Shown here piece after piece: positions 46,501 through 55,962 of a stretch of 64,000 nucleotides of DNA. The stretch comes from Diphasiastrum complanatum (taxonomy: Eukaryota; Streptophyta; Lycopodiopsida; Lycopodiales; Lycopodiaceae): assembly GCA_029204225.1 (NCBI GenBank), contig CM055098.1, positions 8,478,246 through 8,542,245 of the forward strand. The letters run 5' to 3'. Position 1 is the first letter of the stretch. Every line of letters starts with the position of its first letter. The notes beneath the pieces are model-generated. The model did not search any database. It was not told the origin of the DNA and was given only the letters and a program-made list of their open reading frames with translations. Both the position numbers and the translations under genes were made by a program.

Positions 46501-49500
46501 TCACACAAATAGATCTCAAAACTAGATATCATCATATTAGAATTTATCTGAGTGATGTGCAAAAGATTGGTTTTCGAACGAGAGTTCTTAGTGCTTCCTT
46601 TTGGGTTAACGAATGCACCTGCGACATTTCAACAGATGATGAACGACATATTTCGTCCATATATGGGTCAATTCGTAATTGTATTTATAGATGATACCCT
46701 CATCTATAGTAGAACTGTTAAGGAGCATGCGAATCTCATCAAAACTGTCCTGTAGATTCTTAGAAGAGAAAAACTTTTGCTAAAGAGTCCAAGTGTGAAT
46801 TGTTTAAGCACGAACTAGTATATCTTGGTCATAAGTTCACCCCAAAAGGATTGAAGATGTATGCGAAGATAAGATCAAGGTAGAGTGGCCGATACTGAAA
46901 ACAGTTAGAGAAGTAAATCTTTTCTTGATTTTACAGTTTTCTTTCGAAAATTTATAGAGGATTATGCAAAGTTGTAGTGCTTCTTAATGATTTAACAAAA
47001 GGCAAAGTTAACAAGAAGAAGAAAATAAGTCAACCTAGTCCACCTATTGAATAGAATGAAGAACTAAACCAATGTTTTGAGAAGCTCAAAAGTATGGTTG
47101 TTTTAGCTCCTGTCTTACAGATCGCAGATTTAAATTTACTTATGTTATTAAAATCGACACAAATTATTCGACAATCAGAGCAGTTCTTTTGCAAAATGAT
47201 AGGCCAATAGCGTTCAAGAGCAAGAACTCACTGAACCTCATTTGAATTATACTATGATTCATGCACTTAAAACTTGGAGGCAATATCTATATGGTAATCA
47301 TGTTATAGTGTATATAGATCATTGGCCACATTCAATTGTGTATCAAATCACAATGCTTGTTCTTAAAAATTATGTAGTGGCATACCATGTCCTACCATTT
47401 TGTTGGATCATGGGCAAAAGAAACTCGCGAAAAATTTACTGGTAAAATGTCAAAACCCTAATTTGGGCCTTGGTGTGGTCATCCTCGAGGGGCCCAAAAA
47501 ATGTCAAAAGCAACTCTAACCAAGTTGCAAATGCTCTTAGTCGGATTGGTGAATTGAATGAACTTTCACTCACCCAGATTACTACAAATCTATGTCTTTC
47601 ATTGAGACGATAGTATGAAAATGGTTCTAATTTTGGTCGGATATGGACGTTGGTAAATATCAAAATGAATGAGAATGGACTTGGGCTGGATTCACAAAGA
47701 TCTCAGTTGTCTAAAAGAGATAAGTAGATCGTAGAACAGTTCGCCATTAGAAATGGGTTACTATTTCGAAATCGAAAAATTAGTGTACCAGGGGAGGATG
47801 AGATAAAGAAGAGAATTCTTTTTTATTATCATGACGTACCATGAACAAGTCATCCAAGTATACACAAGACTTTAGACTTGGTCAGAAGAGAGTTTTATTG
47901 GCCAAATTGATCTGATGGAAAGGACGCATCGAGGATGATGATTCATGGGAAAGAGTTAAAAGCATAAAGAAGAATTTCCCTAAATTCCACTTTAGGACAA
48001 ATGTAGTTCAAGAGGGGAAGAATGTTACGTTGATGTCCGGTTCAAAGAATATGGATATTCAGCACTCCAATGTAAGAGTTTATTAGTTACGCCTCGTCAT
48101 TTCGAACTAGTTCAAAAATGTAATTAATAACCTTGTGAGAGCCCAAGCACTCCAATTAGAACATGTGGAGTAGTGCATAGTGATTATCAAGAGCAACTGA
48201 ATAAGGATTTTAGTAAAGGATCAAGGTTCTAGAAGGATTATTGCTAGGCTCTAGAGGTATATATAGACCTATAGGAACTTGCCCTACTCAACTTCCAGAT
48301 TCTTGTATTCAGTTGCCAAAACCCTCTCCTCTCCTGTATTCAATCATCGTGGCATAGGGGTGAAGCTGATTCGGGTTGACTTTCAGTTTCTACCTAGGTA
48401 GTCCGACTCCACAATACTCCTTTTGGCGTATGCAATAGGACCTTAAAGATCTACAGTTGGCAATCTTTACAAGTTGGGAGATATATTACATGAGTAAATC
48501 ATGGACAAAATTTGGGTTGGAGAAGTCCATGTTAAACATAGACATAAGAGCTTGAAAATCAAAAAGAGACCTCAATAGAAAAATGCCCAAGTTGTGAAGA
48601 CCGACAACAAGAGGATAGATGGATAGAGCAATCTACGATACCTTCCCGGAATGAGAAAATTTTATGGTAAAGACCTATATAAAAGATTCAAATCAAGCGA
48701 CTCATTTTTGAAAACTTTTGCAAATTTTTGTTTCAGAAAATTCATGTCTTTTAGGTTTTAGTAAATTGGAATGTTAGAGAAATGAAGAGATGCCCAGTTG
48801 AACTTGTAAATGGTCTTCGTACCATAGCTTACTGGCCATAAATCTCTTCTTAATTAGCTAGTTGATTTAGTTAGTTTGTTTGACAACATTGATCCGTCCT
48901 TGTTCCATCTTTTTGATGTACTCTTTTTGTCTTATATGCCTTAGGGCATGGAAAAGACATTGATGCACCAGGAAGAGGGAAAACCGTGAATAACTGCTTG
49001 GTTAAGGAGAGTGGATAACATCGGTGCTAGTGTGTCAGGAGCATGGAGGAGGAGTTCAGATTCCAGCAGGTCATCAATATCACGAGTGTGGCGAGTTCTT
49101 AACTTCTTAATGGCTACTAGAACCGTGTCAACAGTGAAAAACGAAAACTCAGAGGGACGAGGAGAAATAACAATTGGGATATCAGCGGGTAAACTATATA
49201 AAGTGGTGGCATACTCAGTCCAGATATGGAAATCAGTCAATGGGGGGGGTGAAGAATGAGGGGTAAAGGCGCGTGCATAAAAGCACCAGTAGAGGAACTG
49301 GAAAGAAGATTAATAAGCCTTTTTCCCTTATTTGTGTTATAAGTGTGTTTTTTACTGCGGAGGACCCTTCAGTATGTGTGCAGGGGGATTGACACTGGAT
49401 AACTGGTTGATGAAGGAGAAGTCCATCAGGAGCGCGAGATTTACATGAAAGAGAGTTGGTTGAATATCGGCTGACGTGAGGCTGTTCTGGCATTAAAATC

Positions 49501-52500
49501 ACCAATCAATATAATATGACCACGCTCTGCATAACAAAGGATATCGGAAGAAAGATCAGCATATGGAGAATCAGTACAATCAGCAAAAGTAGATGTCTCA
49601 GGAGGAAAATAACAAATGGCTATAAAAGTATCCCTGTCCAATCCAAGACTCTGACCAATGAGGCGAATCCAAAGATAACACGCATGCTCATCTTGGCTGA
49701 CTAACTGAAGGACCGGCTCTAAAGATTCCCGATATAGACATGCAACCCCACGCGAACCTCTGCTGCTCATGATCCGTGTCACTGCCCTAAATGCTGAATA
49801 CCATCGAAAACCAGAAAACTCCGATAAACCCCTCAAGGAGCTCTCATGTGTCTCACTGAAAAATAGATTGTCTCCATGTGTAATGAAGTCCAAAAGATCA
49901 CCCGCACCATCACCATCATCATTGGTGAGGAGCTGTCACCATCACCCGCTAGGAGAGGAGCCGCTGGAGAGAGAGAATTAGAATTAGAATCATTATTATT
50001 AACGTCTTTTGGTACTCAAAGGTACATAAGACAAAAGAGAGTACAAAAAGTGAGAAGCATTGTCCGCATACAAACTTAGATATGCTGGAAGGATAGGAGT
50101 ACCCGTAGTATCCAACCGTAGTAGATGTGTGCCATAGAAATGTATCTTGACCTTATCAGGGTCAGGCTGTGACCATATAGTACGTATGTAGCTCCGATAA
50201 ATATGTTGTCTGATATAAGCATGGGTCCGGACACCAAGTCTCAGCAGAGTATAAAACAACCGGAGAGACAATGGTAGAAAATAGTAAGCATGTGGTAGCA
50301 GGGTCCTCTACATAATATGTGGAACAGAATCTCCCCATATGAACAAGAGAACTATGCCCCTTACGGAGTCTGGTGAGGGCTGCCGGTTGGAATGTGAGTA
50401 GTGGACTAGAGAACAATACTCCCAAATAAGTGTAAAAGGTCACAATCTCAATCGGCAATCCATCATAATAGAAGGTCACATCTCTCATATGTTGTCTATT
50501 GGTGTTGAACACCATAATCTTGGTCTTCTCAGTATTAACTGTCAATCCCCAAAGCTGACAGAAGTGATGCAAAGCAGAAAGGTGTCTCTATAAGCCAGCT
50601 GCAGAGGATGAGAGAAGAACCACATCATCAGTGTATAGGAGAATGGGGATAATAATATCTGCTAAGGCACAGCCCTCTCCAACTTCCTCTCGAATAATCC
50701 GCTCGAGGTCATCAATATATAGTGCAAAGAGAGTAGGAGATAAGGGGCAGCCCTGCTTCACCCCAATGGTAGAGTGGATCAGCAGAGACCAACCACTAAC
50801 GTCCCTGAACCGCGCCCAAACTCGCTCATATAAAGTAATTATCATGGCAATAGTCTCGTCTGTGAAGCCAAGTGAAGATAATCTTTGGAAAAGGAAATGT
50901 CTCGGAACTGAGTGAAAAGCTTTGCGGAAGTCCACAAAGCAACAATAAACTCTCTGTCTCTGATGTCGTCCTCCTCAAGGATGCATCTCAAAATGAAAAT
51001 CTGATCTGAGGTAGAGTATCCTGGTCTGACCCATAGCATGTAAATCCTCAGTCTCAGCAAAAGATCTAGTAACCGTCTGTAAAATGGAACCATAAATCTT
51101 AGACAAAGTGTGACCAATCATAATAGTGAGATCACCTGCCTTGAGGATGGGATGAAGGATATTAGTACACCATGCGGTAGGAAAACCAGAGGTCACAGCG
51201 GTGTTAAAAATGTGAGCAATAAAGGGCGAGATAAGATGTGCTACAGGTTTTAGGAAATCCACGTTTAGAGAATCATAGTCAGTGGCCTTATGAAGTTTGG
51301 CATGATTAATGACATTTTCAACCATGTGTGGAGTAAAAAGCGTGCAGCGGGCAAGTCGTGGTGAGAGTACGGCAGGAGGGGAGTCTAGGGTATAAAGTTT
51401 TGTGGCATATTCGACCAGGGATTCGGTTGCTATGGGGGCCAAAGTCGAAGAGGATCTGGTGAAATGTTTCCAAAAAAGGGAGGAGGAGGGGGAATCTAAA
51501 GACTCGATCAACAGTGAGCGTAGGTATGTTATCTTCTTTGTTCTGGTGGCTTTATGATACTTTTTCTGGTGTTGTTTGAGTGTTGTAGGGGAGTGTAATC
51601 TGGCATATACCACATGCTGCTGAGACAAAACAGCAATATCATCTGAGAGTGCCTGAAATGGGTCCCCACCAAATTCAGCAAATGCCGAAGTCTGTGGAGC
51701 AAAGTAACATACAGCCATATAAATGTCCTAAGGTAATCCTAATAATGAACCAATAGTATGTAGCCAAAAATACCGAGCATATGGATCTTGCTTAACCATC
51801 TTAACAGCGGTGGCTCTGTATAAACAAGCTACTCCGCCAGATCCACGACAGGTTTTTCCCCTCACAAATGGGCGAAAAACAAAATGCCAAGAGTAATCAT
51901 GTATATGTGGAAGAGGATGATATAAAGACTCATGGGTTTCAGCCAATAGCAAAATGTCACATTTGTTGATAAAATCAGCAAAATCTCCTACCGATGATGA
52001 TGATAAAAAACCATTGCAATTCCAAAAGCCAAGTCTCAAAGAGGTAGGGGATCTCGGGCAGCTCCTAAACCCGAGCCCCGAGTTCCTAGCGTGAGAGGAG
52101 GTCGAAATATCTCGATTTACCGTCGATAAAAACGACCCTTTGACCTTTTTCTTTTGCTTCGTGAATAAGCTTTTTCCTTGCCAACCATTGCGTATTTGTC
52201 AAATCATCATCCATATAAATGTAAGTGCCTTTGAGTTTTGTTCTAAGCCGAAGGGCTGCATTGCGTTGTTGAAGAGATCGAAATTCGTCGCAAATCACTT
52301 TTAGCATCAGTACAGATTCAAAAGGAAGAAAATCGGTTTCAATCAAGACAATGGGAAAAGGTGTCATTTGCTTTTACTCCAATGTATGTATGTAGTCATA
52401 ACTCTCTTTTGAACTCATTCAATATCCACCCAATGGGAACATGGAATGTTTCCTTCCCAAACCTCACAACCAAAGAACGGGTGTTACTATTGCTTCCACA

Positions 52501-55500
52501 AGCCGCCTCTTCATATGGCATCTATAGAGATCTACATATCACAAACCAATTCCATAGAAAAGTATCATTCTAGCCCCCAATGAGAGAGAGAGAGAGAGAG
52601 AGAGAGAGCCAAAAGGCATATAAGACTAAAAGGTACATGTCAAGTGTGTGGTATCAATGGGAGGGCATAAAACGTCTCCCAAAAACAGTAAAGAAAGTGC
52701 ATGTAGGTAAACTACTAGGTAAACCAAGTTGAACTAAACTATGCACTGAATTGTGAAATGCAATGTACAAAAAACATGTGTGATATGGCTGATAGTCTAA
52801 AAGTATATCATATATCATAGTGTCATCATCATCATGTTGCTTTGTTGGGGATGAGAAATGACGTAATGCAAGCTACTCTAGGAAGAAGAGCAGGGGTGTG
52901 TTGGCGTCGTTTGGAAGATTGTTGTCAAAGGATGTGCATCTCCTCATGGTAGCTCGGATAGCTCAGGCTGCAACATGACTCTGTCTAATGCATTGTCTCT
53001 GATCTCTGTGTGTATGTGTGTGTGCATGTACATCATCACCATCATCATCATCGTCATCGGTATCAATGGACTCTAGATCTGTCCTGGGTCTCCTCCTGGA
53101 GAAGAAGGATGTGTTATGGAGCTGTGGTGTTGGGTGACTCTGTTGATCTGTCTAACATAAGTCATGTCGTAGTAGAAACATCTCTCGTACCAGTGCGACG
53201 CAACATGGATCCTCGTATGTGATGTGTGAGCGCAATGTAATAGGCATGTCTCAGAATAAGCAATGATATCTCCCTCTAATCTCGTAGTAAACAGGGCATA
53301 AATACGAAGCTGACCAAGTATGAACCTGAGGCTATGAGACAGTCCAAAAGCAAATCATGTGCTAAAATCGGGAACCTAGCTGTATCCAACTCTAAAAGAT
53401 GAGTTTGATAGTAATCAGGTTTGACCCCTAGCTAGCCCTACCAGACTCGGTCAAAATATGCTCTATATATAAAACGTCTAATAAACTGGTGAGTACCTAA
53501 AGAAAGGTCTATGATACCAAATATCTCGAGGAGGTGAGATGTTTGGGAGAACCATGACAACGGATAGTGTTGATCATGAAGATGCAGGGAAGAGGTGAGC
53601 GCTACCTGTGTATATCTCTGCTGAAAAGCCAGAAACAGTTGGAGCATTTGGATATATATGACAAGCAAGAAAATGGCCCCAATTGAAGAGGAGGAACTGC
53701 AAACTCAGCAAGAATAATCTAATGTGGAACGGAGTGCTTAGCTCGTATCATGCGTGATAACATAGTAATCTATAGCCGTGAGATATTGTGCTGAATATAG
53801 GGGCAATAAAAAGCACCCCTAAGTAAGTGTAAGATGAAACTATCTCCAATGGCTGATAGTCAAAGATAGGTATTTGTCGCTACATGAAAGCTTTGGATAT
53901 GCTGAAGACCATTACTTTGGTCTTCGCAATGTTCACCCCCAAACCCCATCTGAGAGATAAGGCATGGAAACAGTCCGAGACAGTCCAACTGTCTCTATAG
54001 CCCCTCTCTAGGCGGGGAGACTAGAACCACATCATCTGCATAGAGAACGATGGCAATCAATATATCACCCAATCTGCATCTTGTACCACCACACTACCCA
54101 ATGACCCGCTCCAACTCATCTATATACAGTCCAAAAAGTGTAGGTGAAAGAGAGCACGCCTATTTCACCCCAATGGTGTTCAAGATCTGCTCGAAAATGC
54201 GCCGATCAAATCGGAAACATTCCAGAATTCTCTCATAAAGTGCCATGACTGCCAGGGCAATGTCTATAGAGAAATCCAAATAAAGTAATTTTTGGATGAG
54301 GCAATGTGGCACCTAGATTGATCTCTCTCTCCACGAGTTCTAGAAGGCCTCTTGTAGTATAAATAACGTGGCTTTGTACCTAAAAAACACTTCTTCAAGT
54401 AAAGCTTACATTTGATCTATTTGATGTGTAATGATAGTTAGATTGTGATGAATGCTCTTGCCTTGTTGCTAATCAGCTTGCCAATGTTTTCCATCACATT
54501 GTTTTTGGATTAGAAGCTAGTTTAGTGTGCAATCATTCATTCTCTTGATCCTTTGTACTTGCAGCAGCTTCACACGTGTGAAAACTTCTCATGGTATCAG
54601 AGCTTAGATAGGAGAATAGCTTAGATATGGGACAGAGTCAAAGGCCTTCCTGAAATCCAAAAAGCAACAGTAGACTCACTGTCTCTAATGTCTGGCTACC
54701 TCAATAAGAGCCTGAAGTGTAAAGACATGATCAGTAAAAGAATAGTGGGCCCTGAACCCTGCCTGACCCATATCATACAATCTCCTGAATTATGCCTCAG
54801 TACTCACTACTGACTGAAGAATGTTACCATACAGCTTTGCTATGACATGCTCAATCATAATAGTGCGATAATTATTAGGATTCGGGATGAATGATAATGG
54901 TGGACCAAGAAGATGGGAAGCTTGAGACAACAACATGATTGAGAAGGATGGCCAAAATAGGTGATAGCAGGTCAGCAGCATGGATTAGTAGTCCAACTTC
55001 ATTCTCTTAATGGCCGCTAGGACCATGTCTGAGGTGAAGAACGTGAACTAAGAGGGACGAGGGGAGATAAGAGACAGGAGCATCGGCAGGTATGGTATAA
55101 AGTGTGGTGGCGTAATCAGTTCAAAGATCCAGGTTGTCTAAAAGAGGGGGTCGAGCGTGGGGGATGAACTCACGCCATAAGCCACTTGTGGAAGAACTAT
55201 AAAGGAGGTCGACAAGATGTTTTCCCTCGGAAGTTTCGTATGCATGCTTTTTACAACGAAGAATACGATGACGGGAGCGGCAGGCAGAATGGAGAGTGCA
55301 TGTGTTACGAGGGAGTGTTGGGAGCAGCATTCATCATCAAACCAGGGAGGGTATGAGGGTCTAGAGGAAGTGGAAAGAGCGTTTTTGTTTTTATGAGGTT
55401 TCGAAGGGAAGGCCAGAGAGGCAGCGGAATGGAGTGAAGTGGCGAGAGAGGAGGCTTGTGACTCTAATGGACTGTTGTGTGCGAAATGATGAAGTAACAA

Positions 55501-55962
55501 GGCTAGGGACTCTCGGTAGAGTGATCTATAGAGATGGTCAAAGGAATATGTGGGTGCGCGATGAAGTGTGTGATGGGAAGACAACTATGACGTCAAGATA
55601 GTGCCAAAGACTGAAGGATAGAAAGGAGTGATCGGAGAGAGTAGTGTGAGAGATATGAAATCAGATATGTGGAATGGAGGATGGTCTAGGGTTTAGGGTT
55701 TCATTAGTTACAGCCTGTTTCTTCTGAAGCACCCAACAATGGCCATTCATAACATGATGTAAAGATTTTGTATAATGAAATGTACTGATAAAATCTAGCT
55801 CAAGTCAAAAGTGGACTCTAAGAATGCCATCCCATGTGAAAGAATGAACAAGACAAGCTCCTTCATTGTTTTGACTGTTGAATGTGCATTTGAGCAGTGG
55901 TAGCTGACACTAACCTGCAGCATCGGGGGCTTCATCATCAGCTTCAGATCATGAACAACTGT
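36327..55962 (-). CDS. FIP37: FIP37/WTAP-like m6A writer subunit, central exons
   Basis: Five exons on the minus strand: 55962-55915, 43687-43634, 42961-42800, 36886-36817 and 36382-36327. Every border has AG before and GT after, and the phases join without a shift into about 130 residues. The peptide matches plant FIP37: [11 protein letters not shown], then [16 protein letters not shown], then [11 protein letters not shown] and [13 protein letters not shown]37 (WTAP in animals) is a nuclear coiled-coil scaffold holding the MTA/MTB methyltransferases that deposit m6A on mRNA. Family proteins are about 330-360 residues, so the N-terminal half (beyond 55962) and the C-terminal coiled coil (below 36327) are unassigned. 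No stop or frameshift occurs in these exons. Introns are 434 bp, 5.9 kb, 672 bp and 12.2 kb, the long ones filled with transposons. Confidence 0.87.
36817..36886 (-). CDS. FIP37: FIP37 exon starting [13 protein letters not shown]
   Basis: 70 bp, entering in phase 0 and leaving after one base of a Glu codon. Flanked by GTGCAG and [25 protein letters not shown] corresponds to IHELAMKLAMQKSQNAELR of flowering-plant FIP37. It lies 5.9 kb from the previous exon. Confidence 0.88.
36887..39957. other. FIP37 intron, left part, no transposon recognised
   Basis: No gene on either strand. At 37720-37860 and 39180-39320 there are G+C-richer blocks with CGATT/AATCGG words that might be ends of an unrecognised DNA transposon. 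GA-rich sequence lies at 39313-39425. Confidence 0.4.
40497..40524. repeat. (CA)n microsatellite
   Basis: About 28 bp of CA; the homologous tract in R1 copy 1 (19497-19513) is about 17 bp. Confidence 0.9.
40812..41090 (-). pseudogene. Ty1/copia fragment G (integrase-RT linker)
   Basis: Minus-strand frame with [19 protein letters not shown] followed by [19 protein letters not shown], the standard junction between the copia integrase tail and the RT start. Nothing else of the element is present. It interrupts R1 copy 2, so it is a later insertion or a captured fragment. Confidence 0.75.
41400..42060 (+). pseudogene. Ty1/copia gag remnant H
   Basis: Plus-strand pieces separated by stops: [18 protein letters not shown], then [19 protein letters not shown] and [12 protein letters not shown], in the order of copia gag. 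A trace of a zinc box (CNLE after AIIA) follows near 41855. Frames change repeatedly, and no LTR or pol is attached. Confidence 0.65.
42061..42799. other. FIP37 intron sequence
   Basis: A+T-rich, no gene or repeat recognised. It ends at the FIP37 exon 42800-42961. Confidence 0.5.
42800..42961 (-). CDS. FIP37: FIP37 exon with the [17 protein letters not shown] signature
   Basis: 162 bp (54 codons), phase 0 at both ends, flanked by GCTGATAG and GTAAGT. Contains [20 protein letters not shown] and the invariant [19 protein letters not shown] stretch that identifies FIP37/WTAP. The first ten residues continue the heptad-like coiled coil. Confidence 0.93.
43634..43687 (-). CDS. FIP37: FIP37 exon encoding [18 protein letters not shown]
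   Basis: 54 bp, phase 0 at both ends, flanked by TTCCAG and GTAGTC. Its 18 residues match the family sequence [18 protein letters not shown] almost throughout, one of the most conserved blocks of FIP37/WTAP proteins in plants. Confidence 0.9.
44145..44520 (+). repeat. LTR-like repeat, copy 2
   Basis: Begins TGTCATGCCC and shares with 15665-16030 the ordered landmarks TTTAATGGTT, GGCCTAAAAC, TTTGTATGG and a TATA box (GAGGGTATAAATATAT, about 44409). Same orientation as copy 1. Probably a solo LTR inside the FIP37 intron. Exact right end unresolved. Confidence 0.5.
45390..46431 (-). pseudogene. Ty3/gypsy element I (protease to RT)
   Basis: Minus-strand remnant. Protease piece 46431-46138 with [20 protein letters not shown], where the catalytic D(S/T)G reads DIG. 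RT follows: [25 protein letters not shown], then [19 protein letters not shown] with stops, and at about 45640-45500 [18 protein letters not shown] and GRFVVNFI. The catalytic Asp pair is lost at the break into unrelated sequence near 45550. Related to gypsy O at 63000-64000. Confidence 0.82.
46415..46475 (-). repeat. decayed fragment of the GGAACG-rich MITE family
   Basis: Read on the minus strand it contains AGTTGCCCGAACGTGTTCTG and GTTCCGTTCCAGAAT, which parallel the left half of the MITE at 19545-19779. It lies between the divergently oriented gypsy I and gypsy J. Confidence 0.6.
46480..48022 (+). pseudogene. Ty3/gypsy element J pol remnant
   Basis: Plus-strand chromovirus-like pol. [18 protein letters not shown], then [20 protein letters not shown] and [13 protein letters not shown] (catalytic VFIDD intact, 46670-46700). 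RNase H pieces follow at about 47130-47300 ([20 protein letters not shown]) with frameshifts. An integrase zinc-domain piece is at about 47760-47910 ([18 protein letters not shown]). The integrase core is deleted, and the sequence jumps to a pol C-terminus and the purine tract at about 48010-48022. N-terminal RT and everything upstream are missing. Confidence 0.85.
48023..48475 (+). repeat. 3' LTR of gypsy J
   Basis: Begins TGTTACGTTGATGTCC immediately after AGAGGGGAAGAA (polypurine tract). It contains a TATA box (GGTATATATAGACC, about 48258) and CCTTGTGAGAGCCCAA. The same order of words (TGTTATG, TATGCCACGTCAT, CCTTGTGAGG CCCAA, TATATA) occurs on the minus strand in the solo LTR at 61839-62358, so both belong to one family. 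The right end is approximate. Confidence 0.65.
48476..48940. other. unassigned, with a LINE-3'-end-like motif
   Basis: No gene. The last part (48915-48940, GTACTCTTTTTGTCTTATATGCC) resembles the 3' ends of LINE M and L but on the opposite strand. Confidence 0.35.
48941..49985 (-). pseudogene. LINE K: endonuclease and partial RT
   Basis: Minus-strand non-LTR element. The frame 49893-49441 is an APE-type endonuclease: [13 protein letters not shown] (catalytic Glu), [11 protein letters not shown], and [17 protein letters not shown] (GDFN motif). The next frame, 49240-48941, is the pre-RT region ([29 protein letters not shown]), after which it is truncated before the RT core. Its 5' end at about 49985 abuts the 3' tail of LINE L. 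Confidence 0.82.
50162..51718 (-). pseudogene. reverse transcriptase (LINE L)
   Basis: Three frames cover the RT: 51718-50975 (pre-[20 protein letters not shown] and [17 protein letters not shown]), 50935-50588 ([36 protein letters not shown], and active site [11 protein letters not shown]) and 50572-50162 (thumb, [16 protein letters not shown]). The active site YTDD replaces the usual YADD. Frameshifts lie near 50960 and 50580. Confidence 0.88.
51728..52039 (-). pseudogene. AP endonuclease N-terminal half (LINE L)
   Basis: The APE-type endonuclease nicks target DNA to prime reverse transcription. [14 protein letters not shown] carries the N-terminal Asn, ILLLAETHE the catalytic Glu, and [10 protein letters not shown] the following strand. 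The GDFN and SDH motifs that should follow are missing because the next frame jumps from [10 protein letters not shown] to a pre-RT segment. Confidence 0.85.
52086..52570 (-). pseudogene. ORF1 C-terminal part (LINE L)
   Basis: The 52367-52086 frame has [21 protein letters not shown] followed by [18 protein letters not shown], the pattern of the C-terminal domain of L1-type ORF1 RNA-binding proteins. Protein-like sequence ([18 protein letters not shown]) continues upstream to about 52570 in shifted frames. The N-terminal part and any zinc knuckle are missing. Confidence 0.6.
52581..52608. repeat. (GA)14 tail of LINE M
   Basis: Pure GA (CT on the minus strand) directly after the LINE M 3' end TGTACCTTTTAGTCTTATATG (trimmed here to its core). 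It separates LINE M from the 5' end of LINE L. Confidence 0.75.
52609..55710 (-). pseudogene. LINE M: degenerate non-LTR retrotransposon
   Basis: Minus-strand. Starts near 55710 in the endonuclease C-terminus ([10 protein letters not shown] near 55640), continues with the spacer frame 55584-55138 ([13 protein letters not shown]), pre-RT at about 54980-54790, FRKAFDSV at about 54650, [12 protein letters not shown] at about 54110, an active site YADD at about 54030, and thumb [15 protein letters not shown] at about 53930. Low-complexity 3' sequence (ATC repeats near 53040) leads to the 3' end at 52609. It has stops throughout and a copia LTR piece inserted at about 54310-54625. Confidence 0.8.
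54309..54625 (+). repeat. copia LTR 3' part plus primer-binding site, inserted in LINE M
   Basis: Plus-strand insertion splitting the LINE M RT between FRKAFDSV and the following helix. It has a TATA-like TATAAATAACG at about 54358, ends in CA, and is followed by TGGTATCAGAGC (54593-54604), the tRNA-Met primer-binding site of copia elements, and about 20 more bases. No copia coding region follows, so this is a truncated element end and not a clean solo LTR. Confidence 0.65.
55915..55962 (-). CDS. FIP37: FIP37 exon encoding [14 protein letters not shown]
   Basis: 48 bp, phase 0 at both ends. Preceded by GATGTGCAG and followed by GTTAGT. Encodes [16 protein letters not shown], matching the family block VRDLK-x-LKPASMQ just before [11 protein letters not shown]. 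It is separated from the next exon by 12.2 kb. Confidence 0.82.

Larger units (their letters stand above)
49986..52580 (-). mobile_element. LINE L: near-complete non-LTR retrotransposon
   Basis: Minus-strand order: ORF1 C-terminus, endonuclease, RT, 3' tail. It lies head-to-tail between LINE M and LINE K and ends in a short TAATAATAATGATTCTAATT-type tail at about 49985-50008. L1/APE-type architecture is typical of plant LINEs. Internal deletion in the endonuclease and frameshifts make it inactive. It lies inside an FIP37 intron on the gene's sense strand. Confidence 0.85.

Noticed and set aside
48915-48985. Twin-priming inversion at LINE K
   Set aside because: A plus-strand LINE-3'-like motif abuts the minus-strand LINE K, but the segment order is opposite to that expected for twin priming, and the match is only about 25 bases.
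53010-53222. 70-codon frame with a His run
   Set aside because: Encoded by a short CAT/ATC microsatellite in the 3' part of LINE M.
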